DNA of 64,000 nt from contig JAHDGF010000005.1 of the NCBI GenBank assembly GCA_020627785.1, forward strand, positions 59,915 through 123,914, in the 5' to 3' direction. The position numbers and the translations under genes are program-made. Below, piece after piece: positions 17,923 to 26,599 of the stretch. Every line of letters starts with the position of its first letter. The first letter of the stretch is position 1. The notes below the pieces were generated by a model, which worked only from the letters and a program-made list of their open reading frames with translations, was not told the DNA's origin and did not search any database. Source of the DNA: Saprospiraceae bacterium (GTDB lineage: Bacteria > Bacteroidota > Bacteroidia > Chitinophagales > Saprospiraceae).

Positions 17923-18797
17923 AAACACAAGTATTAAATTTTTTTAGAAATATTTTCAAAATTTCTGTTTTTGAATCTTTCTTGGTGAAGAGAACAATTG
18001 AGGCAGACACTAGAAATTTTTTTTCAAAACTTGTCCCACAACACTATCAATACAAAAAAGGTTCAGTCAGAATTGCTGAAAGAAATGGAATTCGCTATCA
18101 TTTTGATTTAAGTGATATTGTTGATTGGCATTTGTATTTTGGTTTCAAGGATGAAGGAAGAGAGGTACTTTTTTCTAAAGTATCTAAAGGTGATACCGTA
18201 ATTGATGTAGGTGCTAATGTCGGAGATACTTTAATGAATTTTGCAAAAAGTGTAGGTGAAGAAGGACTAGTATTTGGATTTGAGCCGGACAAAAATAACT
18301 TTCGAAGATTGACAAAAAACATTTCATTAAATGACTCCATAAAGAACATGATGGCTTATAATATAGGCTTGGGTGATGAAGAAGGCGAGTACCTCATTAA
18401 AATGAATGAAACCGAACCTGGAAATGCTGGTTCGAAACGGATTATTGGTGCTAGTAAATCCGATTCTCCAAATGAGATGAAAGTGATCGTGAAAAAATTG
18501 GATGATTACATGGAGCATCTTAAGGTTACCAAAGTCGATTTTATAAAAATGGATATTGAAGGCTTTGAACTCAAGGCCTTGAAGGGAGCTATTGGTACAA
18601 TTAAAAAATATAAACCCATGCTATTTCTGGAACTACATGATGTGAAGCTAAGAGAGCAGGGTAGCGATGGGAACCAACTTTTGAATTTCTTAGAAGATCT
18701 TGGATACTCCTCTGTTAATGTAGATACGAATCAAGCAATTTCAATAGGCAGTGTTGAACATGGTGATCACTTTGACATTGTATGCTCTTATTCCTAA
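17919..18797 (+). CDS. FkbM-family methyltransferase (copy 2)
   Basis: A 292-residue FkbM methyltransferase. Motif I TVIDVGANVGDTLMNF is near residue 89; FGFEPDK and FIKMDIEGFELKALKGA follow. Its first 70 residues (FLVKRT, QYKKGSVRIAER and an LSD strand) match the protein at 27,473-28,357 closely, so these two are paralogues; the copy at 15,815 is more distant. It overlaps the preceding glycosyltransferase by four bases. It probably O-methylates a sugar, and may act on the residue added by that transferase. Confidence 0.83.
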   Translation: MKTQVLNFFRNIFKISVFESFLVKRTIEADTRNFFSKLVPQHYQYKKGSVRIAERNGIRYHFDLSDIVDWHLYFGFKDEGREVLFSKVSKGDTVIDVGANVGDTLMNFAKSVGEEGLVFGFEPDKNNFRRLTKNISLNDSIKNMMAYNIGLGDEEGEYLIKMNETEPGNAGSKRIIGASKSDSPNEMKVIVKKLDDYMEHLKVTKVDFIKMDIEGFELKALKGAIGTIKKYKPMLFLELHDVKLREQGSDGNQLLNFLEDLGYSSVNVDTNQAISIGSVEHGDHFDIVCSYS

Positions 18798-18848
18798 CCA
18801 ATCATTTTTTGAAACACATTATTCTAAGTAAAATTATTATTAGTACAT

Positions 18849-20594
18849 ATGGAGTTTGTTCCAACTTTTAATGCTTTAAGAAAGAATAACAAGAAAGAAT
18901 TTTCTTTTTCAAAGAAGAAGAAAATTGCGATTCTAGGTGATTCCTCTACACAATTTTTTAAGATAGCTCTCAAGGGTTATGGCATAGAATTGGAGGTGGA
19001 TTTTGAAATATATGAAGCCGATTATGATATGATTGAGCAGGAGGTATTTAACCTAAATTCTCAATTGTATGATTTCGAAGCTGAGGTAATTATTGTCATC
19101 CCAAGTGTTGAAAAGTTATTAGATAAATTCTATAAGACATCTGGAGATGAGAGAGAAAATTTTGCAGATTTAATAATTGGAAGTTATAGTGATATTTATC
19201 AAACCATTAATAAAAATACTAGATCAAAGGTTATACTTTTTAATTTTGCTTCGCTTAACAATTCAGTTTTTGGACATTACGGGAGCAAAGTAAGATCTTC
19301 CTTTGTTTATCAATTAAGAAAGGTCAATTATGAATTGACGAATCTATCAATAGACTCTGATAATTTATTTCTCTATGATTTAGATTTGTTGCAATCAAGA
19401 GTTGGATATAACTTTAGATACGAAGCTAAGTTTCATGTAAGTTCCAAAATGGTTTTTACACTTGATATATTACCAATAATTTCCAAGGAGTTATGTGATA
19501 TAATTTTTTCCATTGATGGTTCAAAATTAAGAAAGTGTTTGATCTTAGATTTAGATAATACAATGTGGGGAGGTGTCATCGGTGATGATGGAATGGAAGG
19601 AATTCAAATTGGTGATTTAGGTATCGGGAAGGCCTTTACTGACTTGCAATATTGGGCAAAGGAATTGAAACGAAGGGGTATTATCTTATGTGTCTGTAGC
19701 AAGAATACAGAGAGTATTGCTAAAGAACCATTTGAGAAACATCCTGATATGGTTCTTTCTCTGGAGGACATTTCAGTCTTTGTGGCTAATTGGGAGAACA
19801 AAGCAGATAACATACGACATATCAAAGAAATTTTAAACATTGGATATGATTCTATGGTGTTTTTGGACGATAATCCATTTGAAAGGAACTTAGTGCGTAA
19901 GGAACTACCGGAAGTATTCGTACCTGAGTTGCCATCAGATCCAGCGGAATATTCTAGCTATCTAAGAAATTGTAATTTATTTGAAACCGCCTCAGTTTCA
20001 GGAGAAGATATTAATCGGACTAAACGATATCAAGAGGAAGCGAAGCGCGTATCTGTAAAGAGTTCTTTTAGCTCAATAGCTGGGTATTTAGAAAATTTGA
20101 ATATGATAGGTTCTGCTGACCCGTTTGATAATTTTTCTATCCCTAGAGTTGCACAATTGACACAAAGATCAAATCAATTCAATTTAAGGACAATTAGATA
20201 TTCTGAAGCAGATATAAAAAATATTTGCGAAAGTGATAAACATGTAACACTTGCAATTAAGCTAAAAGACAAATATGGATCTTATGGTCTAATAAGCACC
20301 ATAATAGGAGAAATTCAACGCAAGGAATTATTTATAGATACTTGGATTATGAGTTGCAGGGTCCTTAAGAGGGATGTTGAAAAATTTGCGTTAAATCAGC
20401 TTGTAGAAAAATCTAAATCTTATGGTGTTGATCAGATTGTTGGTGAAAGAATTCCAACAGCTAAAAATGTAATTGTCCAAGATCATTATAAAAATCTAGG
20501 ATTCATCGAAAAAAATGGTCGATGGTATCTTGACTTAAAGGATTATAAAGCATTGGATTGTTTCATTCAGAACGAAGATAAGATTACTGTATGA
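18849..20594 (+). CDS. FkbH-like HAD-IIIC protein (glyceryl-ACP loading)
   Basis: A 581-residue protein of FkbH type. An N-terminal region resembling the FkbH/SGNH-like part is followed by a HAD domain with the D-x-D-x-T motif in LDLDNTMWGG (Asp234, Asp236). FLDDNPFERNLVRKELPEV comes next, then a C-terminal GNAT-like domain. FkbH-type enzymes take 1,3-bisphosphoglycerate, dephosphorylate it and load a D-glyceryl group onto an acyl carrier protein. An ACP lies 2.2 kb downstream in the same tight gene run, together with an MBOAT. This is the expected loading enzyme of O-acylation module 2. Family identity is strong; the final acyl group is inferred. Confidence 0.88.
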   Translation: MEFVPTFNALRKNNKKEFSFSKKKKIAILGDSSTQFFKIALKGYGIELEVDFEIYEADYDMIEQEVFNLNSQLYDFEAEVIIVIPSVEKLLDKFYKTSGDERENFADLIIGSYSDIYQTINKNTRSKVILFNFASLNNSVFGHYGSKVRSSFVYQLRKVNYELTNLSIDSDNLFLYDLDLLQSRVGYNFRYEAKFHVSSKMVFTLDILPIISKELCDIIFSIDGSKLRKCLILDLDNTMWGGVIGDDGMEGIQIGDLGIGKAFTDLQYWAKELKRRGIILCVCSKNTESIAKEPFEKHPDMVLSLEDISVFVANWENKADNIRHIKEILNIGYDSMVFLDDNPFERNLVRKELPEVFVPELPSDPAEYSSYLRNCNLFETASVSGEDINRTKRYQEEAKRVSVKSSFSSIAGYLENLNMIGSADPFDNFSIPRVAQLTQRSNQFNLRTIRYSEADIKNICESDKHVTLAIKLKDKYGSYGLISTIIGEIQRKELFIDTWIMSCRVLKRDVEKFALNQLVEKSKSYGVDQIVGERIPTAKNVIVQDHYKNLGFIEKNGRWYLDLKDYKALDCFIQNEDKITV

Positions 20595-21427
20595 GCAATT
20601 ACTCAATTGATGGTTTGATTAAATCCAATAGGATATTTGAAATGCTAAAAGAGGGGATGGATCAGAGTAAATTTTATGATCAAACCCTTTATTTAAAAAT
20701 AAAAACCTACGTAGAGACTTATCTATTCAAAGAAGCACAAGATAGAGTGGCGCCAGAACAAGCTTACTTTAAGTTCATAAGAAGCTACAATAAGGATATG
20801 AAAGCCTTTTCCCAATCAGGTAAATACCCTCTCGAAATTAATCCTGAAAGAGAGATTTTGAATAGATATGAATATAATGTTGTTTTACTTTTTAGTTGTC
20901 TTTTTTCTCCGCATCGTTTTCGAATAATGCAATTACTCGATAATAGGACTGAACCATTAGAGAATGGACTTTTTATTGGTTGCGGACCTGGCTTAGAAAT
21001 AGAGCTAGTTAAAAATAAAATGAAAAATTTATATGCTTATGATATTGTCATGGATGAGTTTATAATTGAAAAACACCCAGAGGTAATATTTAAGCAAGAA
21101 TATTTTGATGGAACTAATTCTGAAAAAAAGTATGACGCTATTTACCTAATTGAAATACTTGAACATTTATCGGATCCGTATGATTTACTTCTCAAAACCC
21201 AAAAATCTTTAAGTAATGATGGTCAGATATTTTTAACGACTGCCACCAATATTCCTCAATTTGATCATCTGTATAATTTCAATGCTGATCATATTGATTT
21301 CGAATCATGGTTGGCTGAAAATAATTTTAGCATTGATTTTATGGAGGATATACCACATGAAACGGTAACCATGAACATAGAGGCAAAAAATAGATTTTAT
21401 ATAATTTCCCAAACAAAAAGATCGTGA
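20591..21427 (+). CDS. class I SAM-dependent methyltransferase (module 2)
   Basis: A 278-residue methyltransferase. The SAM-binding motif is GLFIGCGPGLEIELV (about residues 125-139), with AYDI and a DAIYLIEILEHL segment after it. It overlaps the FkbH-like gene and the MDR gene by four bases each, so it should belong to the same pathway. In methoxymalonyl-ACP biosynthesis an O-methyltransferase (FkbG) works next to FkbH, so methylation of an ACP-bound hydroxyacyl group is a reasonable guess; methylation of a sugar is the alternative. Confidence 0.75.
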   Translation: MSNYSIDGLIKSNRIFEMLKEGMDQSKFYDQTLYLKIKTYVETYLFKEAQDRVAPEQAYFKFIRSYNKDMKAFSQSGKYPLEINPEREILNRYEYNVVLLFSCLFSPHRFRIMQLLDNRTEPLENGLFIGCGPGLEIELVKNKMKNLYAYDIVMDEFIIEKHPEVIFKQEYFDGTNSEKKYDAIYLIEILEHLSDPYDLLLKTQKSLSNDGQIFLTTATNIPQFDHLYNFNADHIDFESWLAENNFSIDFMEDIPHETVTMNIEAKNRFYIISQTKRS

Positions 21428-22401
21428 GTTTTAGAGCTTGGATATTTAAAGACCGTTCCATACCGCTTTCTTTTCAAGAGATAGAAACCCCTAGCTATGT
21501 GAATGATTCTTATGCAGAAGTACAAGTAAGAGCAGCAGCATTAAATAGGAGAGATTATTGGATTACTCAAGGCTTGTATCCCAATTTAGTTGATCATGTC
21601 CCTACAGTGTTAGGTTCTGATTGTTGTGGTATAGTCGATGATAAAGAATATATAGTCTGTCCAAATATTAATTGGGGCGATGGTTTTTTCCCATCTGCTG
21701 ATTATGGGATTTTAGGATTGGAAGAATATGGAACTTTTGCAGAACGAGTTTATGTTAGAAAGGATAAGTTATTCGAAAAACCGGAACATCTAAGTGGGGA
21801 AGAGGCAGCTTGCTTGCCGCTAGCAGGTTTGACAGCATATCGGGCACTTTTTTCTAGAAGTAAAGTTAAATCTGGTGATAAAGTTTTGATCTCTGGTGTC
21901 GGTGGAGGTGTCGCATTACTTGCTTGTCAGTTTGCTATAGCTATAGGGGCAGAGGTTTACGTGACTTCAGGAAGTGAGGAAAAGATTGAAAGAGCAAAGC
22001 AGCTGGGAGCTATTGATGGGGTAAATTATAACGATGAAGAAAGAATGAAAACACTAGCTAAATCTATTGGAGGCTTTGAAGTTGTAATAGATAGTGCAGG
22101 AGGAAAAGGTTTTAATCAATTACTGAAGATGTGTCGATTGGGGGCTAATGTTTCAATCTATGGTGGAACAAAAGGATCTTTAAAATCTTTAGCTGCACCG
22201 AATTTATTTTTTAAACAAATTTCAATACATGGTTCAACAATGGGTTCTGATCAAGAGTTTGAGGATATGGTAAAGTTGGTCAATGAACATAAGATTGTTC
22301 CGATTATCCATGAAGTACGAGGGATGGAAATGGCAGATCAGACATTGTTAGATTTAGGGAAGAACCAACATTTTGGAAAATATGTTTTAAAAGTAGAGTA
22401 G
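21424..22401 (+). CDS. MDR-superfamily NAD(P)H-dependent oxidoreductase (module 2)
   Basis: A 325-residue medium-chain dehydrogenase/reductase of the quinone oxidoreductase/enoyl reductase type. It has AALNRRDYWITQG in the catalytic domain, and the Rossmann motif KVLISGVGGGVALLACQFA near residues 155-175. No obvious catalytic zinc ligands or structural-zinc cysteine cluster are seen, which favours an enoyl-thioester or quinone-type reductase over an alcohol dehydrogenase. The start is GTG at 21,424. It lies between the methyltransferase and a MaoC-like gene with overlapping ends, so reduction of an ACP-bound enoyl or keto intermediate is likely. Confidence 0.78.
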   Translation: MSFRAWIFKDRSIPLSFQEIETPSYVNDSYAEVQVRAAALNRRDYWITQGLYPNLVDHVPTVLGSDCCGIVDDKEYIVCPNINWGDGFFPSADYGILGLEEYGTFAERVYVRKDKLFEKPEHLSGEEAACLPLAGLTAYRALFSRSKVKSGDKVLISGVGGGVALLACQFAIAIGAEVYVTSGSEEKIERAKQLGAIDGVNYNDEERMKTLAKSIGGFEVVIDSAGGKGFNQLLKMCRLGANVSIYGGTKGSLKSLAAPNLFFKQISIHGSTMGSDQEFEDMVKLVNEHKIVPIIHEVRGMEMADQTLLDLGKNQHFGKYVLKVE

Positions 22402-22823
22402 TGGATATTTCAACTTATAAGATGGAGGATTTATCCGTTGGCATGGAGGAAAGTATTTCTGTTACAATTGATCAGGAGGCTATTGATAATTTTGTGAAGT
22501 TGACAAAAGATAACCATCCACTGCATACTAATAAATCATACGCACTTAAAAATAATTATAAAAACGTTATTGCCCACGGACTTTTAATTGCCTCTTTTTC
22601 TTCAACACTTATTGGGACAAAACTACCAGGTGAAAACGCCTTGGTGCTGTCGCAGTCTTTTAAATATAAGAGTGCGGTTTATCCTGGTGATAAATTATTT
22701 TATTTAGGAAAAATTACTGAAATCGATCATAGATTTGAGATTATCAGTGTAAAAATAATTGTTCGTAATCAAGACCAGGAGAAAGTAGCTTCTGGAAATT
22801 ATTCAATAAAAATAAGATCTTAA
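22401..22823 (+). CDS. MaoC-like (R)-specific dehydratase/hydratase (module 2)
   Basis: A 140-residue single hot-dog protein of the MaoC family. The catalytic D-x4-H motif is present as DNHPLH (Asp37, His42), followed by the central helix AHGLLIASF. MaoC enzymes hydrate enoyl thioesters or dehydrate the 3-hydroxyacyl forms. The GTG start shares one base with the end of the MDR gene; the ACP follows two bases after the stop. Together with the FkbH-like loader, a loss of the 3-hydroxyl of glyceryl-ACP followed by reduction (to a lactyl-like group) can be imagined. This last step is inference. Confidence 0.8.
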   Translation: MDISTYKMEDLSVGMEESISVTIDQEAIDNFVKLTKDNHPLHTNKSYALKNNYKNVIAHGLLIASFSSTLIGTKLPGENALVLSQSFKYKSAVYPGDKLFYLGKITEIDHRFEIISVKIIVRNQDQEKVASGNYSIKIRS

Positions 22824-22825
22824 AA

Positions 22826-23068
22826 ATGGACCGAAATGAAGTTCTTGCGAAAATTTCTGAAATAGTTATGGATATTACTGATGCAGAAGATGTAGTACTT
22901 ACCAATGAATCCGTCCCTGCAGATGTAGAGGATTGGGATTCGCTTAATCACATCCAGATAATTGTAGGAATTGAAAATGAATACGGAATTAAATTTTCCA
23001 CTCCAGAAATACAAAGTTTTAAAATAGTTGGAGATGTTGCTGATATGATAGAATCTAAGTTAGGTTAA
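22826..23068 (+). CDS. acyl carrier protein (module 2)
   Basis: An 80-residue carrier protein. The phosphopantetheine site is in DWDSLNHI, with Ser39 as the attachment residue. The WDSL form of the motif is typical of ACPs that partner FkbH-type loaders and of stand-alone polyketide-type carriers, and differs from the LGMDSI of module 1. It is two bases downstream of the MaoC-like gene and 38 bases before the MBOAT. Expected to hold the glyceryl-derived acyl group between loading, modification and transfer. Confidence 0.9.
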   Translation: MDRNEVLAKISEIVMDITDAEDVVLTNESVPADVEDWDSLNHIQIIVGIENEYGIKFSTPEIQSFKIVGDVADMIESKLG

Positions 23069-23106
23069 TTGATATTATTAAAGCTGCTCACAAAGGATGT
23101 TAAAAT

Positions 23107-24573
23107 ATGCTCTTTAATTCTTTAGAGTTTGCTTTATTTTTGCCATTGGCTTTTATAGCTTTTTGGTTACTGTTTCAAAAGAATACCGACCATCGAAATT
23201 TATTTCTCATTTTCATCAGTTATATATTTTATGGTTGGTGGGATTGGCGTTTTTTACTTTTAATTGTTGCAAGTTCCTTTGTTGATTTTTTCATCAGTCA
23301 AAGGCTAAGTCATGAGAAGGTTGAGAAGAATAGAAAATTGCTTGTATACGGGAGTCTCTTTTTTAATTTGGGGATTCTTGGTGTTTTTAAATACTATAAT
23401 TTCTTTATCGAAAATTTCGTAGATGCCTTCAGGCTTTTCGGTTCAGAAATTCAGGCAAGTACTCTCAATTTTATTCTACCAGTCGGCATATCTTTTTACA
23501 CCTTTCAGACATTGAGTTATACCATTGATGTATACAAAGGTAAACTTGAGGCTACTAAAGATTGGAAAGCATTTTTTGCCTTTGTATGTTTCTTTCCGCA
23601 ATTGGTTGCGGGACCTATTGAACGTGCCTCTAATTTATTACCACAATTTTATGACAAGGTAAAATTTAGTAATAAAGAAGCCACAGATGGAGTAAGACAA
23701 ATTCTGTGGGGTATGTTTAAAAAAGTAGTAATTGCAGATAACTGTGCTGTTGGCGTTAATCATATTTTTCAAAATTCTGCAGACTACTCTGGAGGGATGT
23801 TGCTTTTGGGTGGAATCTTATTTGCTTTCCAGATTTATGGTGATTTCTCCGGTTACTCAGATATTGCTATTGGTACAGCTCGCTTGTTTGGATTTAAATT
23901 GAAACAGAACTTTGCCTTTCCATATTTTTCGAGAAATATTGCAGAATTTTGGAGACGTTGGCACATTTCATTATCCACATGGTTTCGAGATTATTTATAC
24001 ATTCCTCTTGGAGGCAGTAGAGGAGGAAACTCCAAACGTATACAGAATACCTTTATCATATTTCTGGTGAGTGGATTCTGGCATGGAGCAAATTGGACTT
24101 TTATTTTTTGGGGATTTTTAAATGCATTATATTTTCTACCATTGATGTTGGCAAATAAGAATAGAAATTATTTAGATGTTGCTGCTGCAAATTCATACCT
24201 TCCTTCAATACGGGAATTGATACAGATTTCATTTACATTTTTTATAACAACTTTAGCTTGGGTATTTTTTCGAGCAGATTCAATCTCACATGCCTTCGCT
24301 TATTTAGGTTCTTTATTTAGTGGCTTGTTTTCATTTTCAAGCTATCAAGTGGCTATGCAATATGTGCTGGAAAACTTGGGTACTTACACGTTGCTTTCTA
24401 TTCTGTTTTTATTAGTAGTGGAGTGGATGCAGCGACGAAAACAACATGGACTTGATCTTTCTTTTAGTAAGGAATGGAGAGTCGGCAGGTGGAGTTTATA
24501 TTTTACAGTAGTAGTTTCTATTTTATTATTCGGATCATTTGAATCTTCTGATTTTATTTATTTCCAATTTTAG
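23107..24573 (+). CDS. MBOAT O-acyltransferase, AlgI/DltB-like (module 2)
   Basis: A 488-residue polytopic MBOAT protein with the fullest AlgI signature of the three copies: WRRWHISLSTWFRDYLYIPL near residues 280-299, a GGSRGG loop after it, and the catalytic histidine in FWHGANW, about residue 326. It begins MLFNS and ends IYFQF like its paralogues. The preceding ACP and the FkbH-like loader suggest an ACP-bound donor; the following gene (one base apart) encodes the SGNH-like extracytoplasmic partner. Role: O-acylation of a surface polysaccharide. Confidence 0.92.
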   Translation: MLFNSLEFALFLPLAFIAFWLLFQKNTDHRNLFLIFISYIFYGWWDWRFLLLIVASSFVDFFISQRLSHEKVEKNRKLLVYGSLFFNLGILGVFKYYNFFIENFVDAFRLFGSEIQASTLNFILPVGISFYTFQTLSYTIDVYKGKLEATKDWKAFFAFVCFFPQLVAGPIERASNLLPQFYDKVKFSNKEATDGVRQILWGMFKKVVIADNCAVGVNHIFQNSADYSGGMLLLGGILFAFQIYGDFSGYSDIAIGTARLFGFKLKQNFAFPYFSRNIAEFWRRWHISLSTWFRDYLYIPLGGSRGGNSKRIQNTFIIFLVSGFWHGANWTFIFWGFLNALYFLPLMLANKNRNYLDVAAANSYLPSIRELIQISFTFFITTLAWVFFRADSISHAFAYLGSLFSGLFSFSSYQVAMQYVLENLGTYTLLSILFLLVVEWMQRRKQHGLDLSFSKEWRVGRWSLYFTVVVSILLFGSFESSDFIYFQF

Positions 24574-25596
24574 ATGAAGGAATTTATTAAAAAATTATCC
24601 TTATTTACTCTGTGCCTTGTTACCTTACTTATAGGTTTTCATGTTTTAGTATCTAGTCTAAATCTCTACCCATATACTTGGGGAAATCCATTGTACCAAG
24701 AAAAACTAGTTGATCTTGAAAAGCATGGTAATGTGAATACTTACTTTATAGGATCAAGCCATTTCTATCGACAAATAATTCCTGATCAATTTGATTTAGC
24801 AGTTAATAAAAAATCTTATAATCTAGGGGTACAAGGATTAGCGACTCCCGAAAATTATTATTTACTGGAGAATCTTCTTGACGCTGGAACCGTGACTGAT
24901 GCAACCATTTTTCTGGCTTTATCAGATTTACAAAGTATAGCTCCAAAAAACTTCTATACTTCAAGGAGCACTTATTTTATAAATACTAAAATCCTGAAAG
25001 AAAGTTTAGCCATTATTAGTAATGAGACTAATTTTTCATTTTTGACAAAGTCGTTTAGAACTTTTTCCTTTCTTGGGAATTATCTCTATAACACTCTAGG
25101 CTTGGCTGGGTTAAGAGCTTATCTGAGAAAAGCGGATGATGTTGAAAGTTCATTTTTAAAAAGTAGGGGTTTCCTAGCTTTGGATGATGATGTAAGTGAT
25201 GAAGTTCAGAACAGAGCAACAAGTTTCAAAAATGAATTAGATAGGTTTAACAGTCGGGTGGAAAAGACTAAAAGATCCTATAGTAATTTTGAACCAAATT
25301 CTACTAAATACAATCGTCCACACATAGACTATTTGAATAGTCTCATTAAAAAGGCGGGGGAGTTAGGCAATGATTTGGTCTTCATTATAACTCCGCGAAA
25401 GGATAATTATAGCAATGTGCTAAATCTTGCAGCAGCTTTACCTAAAAATTCCGTTATTGATTTAGCAAATCCTATAAAATATCCTGAATTTTACGCTTTT
25501 GAAAATTCATTTGATATTGGTCATTTGAATAAGAAAGGAGCAATAATATTTACGGAAGCACTGGCTAAAGAATATTTAAAAATTAAAAATCTTTAA
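24574..25596 (+). CDS. SGNH/AlgJ-DltD-like membrane-anchored protein (module 2)
   Basis: A 340-residue protein with an N-terminal transmembrane segment (about residues 8-30) and an extracytoplasmic domain. It carries the nucleophile-type motif IGSSHFY (Ser61/Ser62) and the catalytic pair DIGH (Asp314, His317) near the C-terminus, as in AlgJ/AlgX and DltD. It directly follows the MBOAT with no gap. Predicted to finish acyl transfer to the polymer outside the inner membrane. All three expected SGNH blocks that I can identify are intact, unlike in module 1. Confidence 0.78.
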   Translation: MKEFIKKLSLFTLCLVTLLIGFHVLVSSLNLYPYTWGNPLYQEKLVDLEKHGNVNTYFIGSSHFYRQIIPDQFDLAVNKKSYNLGVQGLATPENYYLLENLLDAGTVTDATIFLALSDLQSIAPKNFYTSRSTYFINTKILKESLAIISNETNFSFLTKSFRTFSFLGNYLYNTLGLAGLRAYLRKADDVESSFLKSRGFLALDDDVSDEVQNRATSFKNELDRFNSRVEKTKRSYSNFEPNSTKYNRPHIDYLNSLIKKAGELGNDLVFIITPRKDNYSNVLNLAAALPKNSVIDLANPIKYPEFYAFENSFDIGHLNKKGAIIFTEALAKEYLKIKNL

Positions 25597-25597
25597 G

Positions 25598-26566
25598 ATG
25601 GCACACTTATTTGATGAGTATCAAAAGCAAATCGTAGAAATTTTTAGAACTACTGACAACAAGTATGAATCTCATTTAAAAGCTCATCCGATTTTGAGAA
25701 GAATGGCAAGCGATGATGAAGTGATTTTTGAAGTCTTTCGAAGACACATGCTTGCTCCCAATTTCTTTAGTACAAAGAGGTGTACGCCAGATTTCCAGTT
25801 GACGCTGTGGGATGAACCTGAATGTTTTCTATTCGTTAACTTCTTTGGTCCAAATGCTGAAAAGAATACGGAGGTTTCCTATTCAACGATGCACCATCAT
25901 GATGATTATTTATTGTCAACCATAAATGCTAAAGGGGAAGGATACACTTCTTTGATATTTAAGCAAGGATATGAAATTGATAAAGATAACGCTTCCGCAA
26001 ATGTAGCCTTAGATAAATTTGTGCCCCACAGTCCAGGACATATTGAATTTATAGATTGTCATACAGCACATACCATATTCTATCCAGAAACGACAACTAT
26101 GACCTACGGTCTTTGGAGCACCTTTTATCCGACCAGTAGAATGAATAAAATAAAAAATTCATCCGTGGTTCAAAAAAATAAGAAGTGGATTAAAAAAGCT
26201 TTAGAAGTAACCAAGTTTAATGTTAGAAATGTAGGAGTTGCGCAATATCGTGAAGACTATTTTTATCCAGAGAATGGACAATTAAAGTTTTTAGAAGGTC
26301 AGGTATTACCTAAGAATGGGGATCACTTTACTCAGAACTTTTTTAACATCGCTCAGCAATTCCTCAATTTTAGTGATTTCGAATTTTTGAAGAAGATATA
26401 TGGTGACATGAAAAAAGGAAATTTAGAAGATTCGGACAATGCCATTGAATGGATAGAAAAATCAATTGAAAGAGAAACTATTGACCGGAATTACGATTCT
26501 TATAATATGTATGTGCCCAAAAGAAACGTTCCAATTGAAGAATATAAAAAGGTGTACAACTTTTAA
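25598..26566 (+). CDS. cupin-like protein of unknown function
   Basis: A 322-residue soluble protein that I do not recognise. It begins one base after the module 2 SGNH gene. A histidine-rich stretch TMHHHDDYLLST (residues about 98-109) is followed about 45 residues later by GHIEFIDCHTAHTIFYPE. These two clusters, on strands about 40-50 residues apart, look like the two metal-binding motifs of a cupin or AraC-type beta-barrel. No signal peptide is evident. It could be a metal-dependent oxygenase, isomerase or epimerase acting on the acyl or sugar precursor. Function unknown; the cupin idea is inference. Confidence 0.6.
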   Translation: MAHLFDEYQKQIVEIFRTTDNKYESHLKAHPILRRMASDDEVIFEVFRRHMLAPNFFSTKRCTPDFQLTLWDEPECFLFVNFFGPNAEKNTEVSYSTMHHHDDYLLSTINAKGEGYTSLIFKQGYEIDKDNASANVALDKFVPHSPGHIEFIDCHTAHTIFYPETTTMTYGLWSTFYPTSRMNKIKNSSVVQKNKKWIKKALEVTKFNVRNVGVAQYREDYFYPENGQLKFLEGQVLPKNGDHFTQNFFNIAQQFLNFSDFEFLKKIYGDMKKGNLEDSDNAIEWIEKSIERETIDRNYDSYNMYVPKRNVPIEEYKKVYNF

Positions 26567-26599
26567 TGATCCAGTTTAATTTAATTTTCAAGAATTAAT

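Noticed and set aside
18849-25596. Polyketide synthase or nonribosomal peptide cluster because of FkbH, ACP and MaoC
   Set aside because: No ketosynthase, acyltransferase or adenylation domains are present; the MBOAT and SGNH genes fit glycan acylation better.
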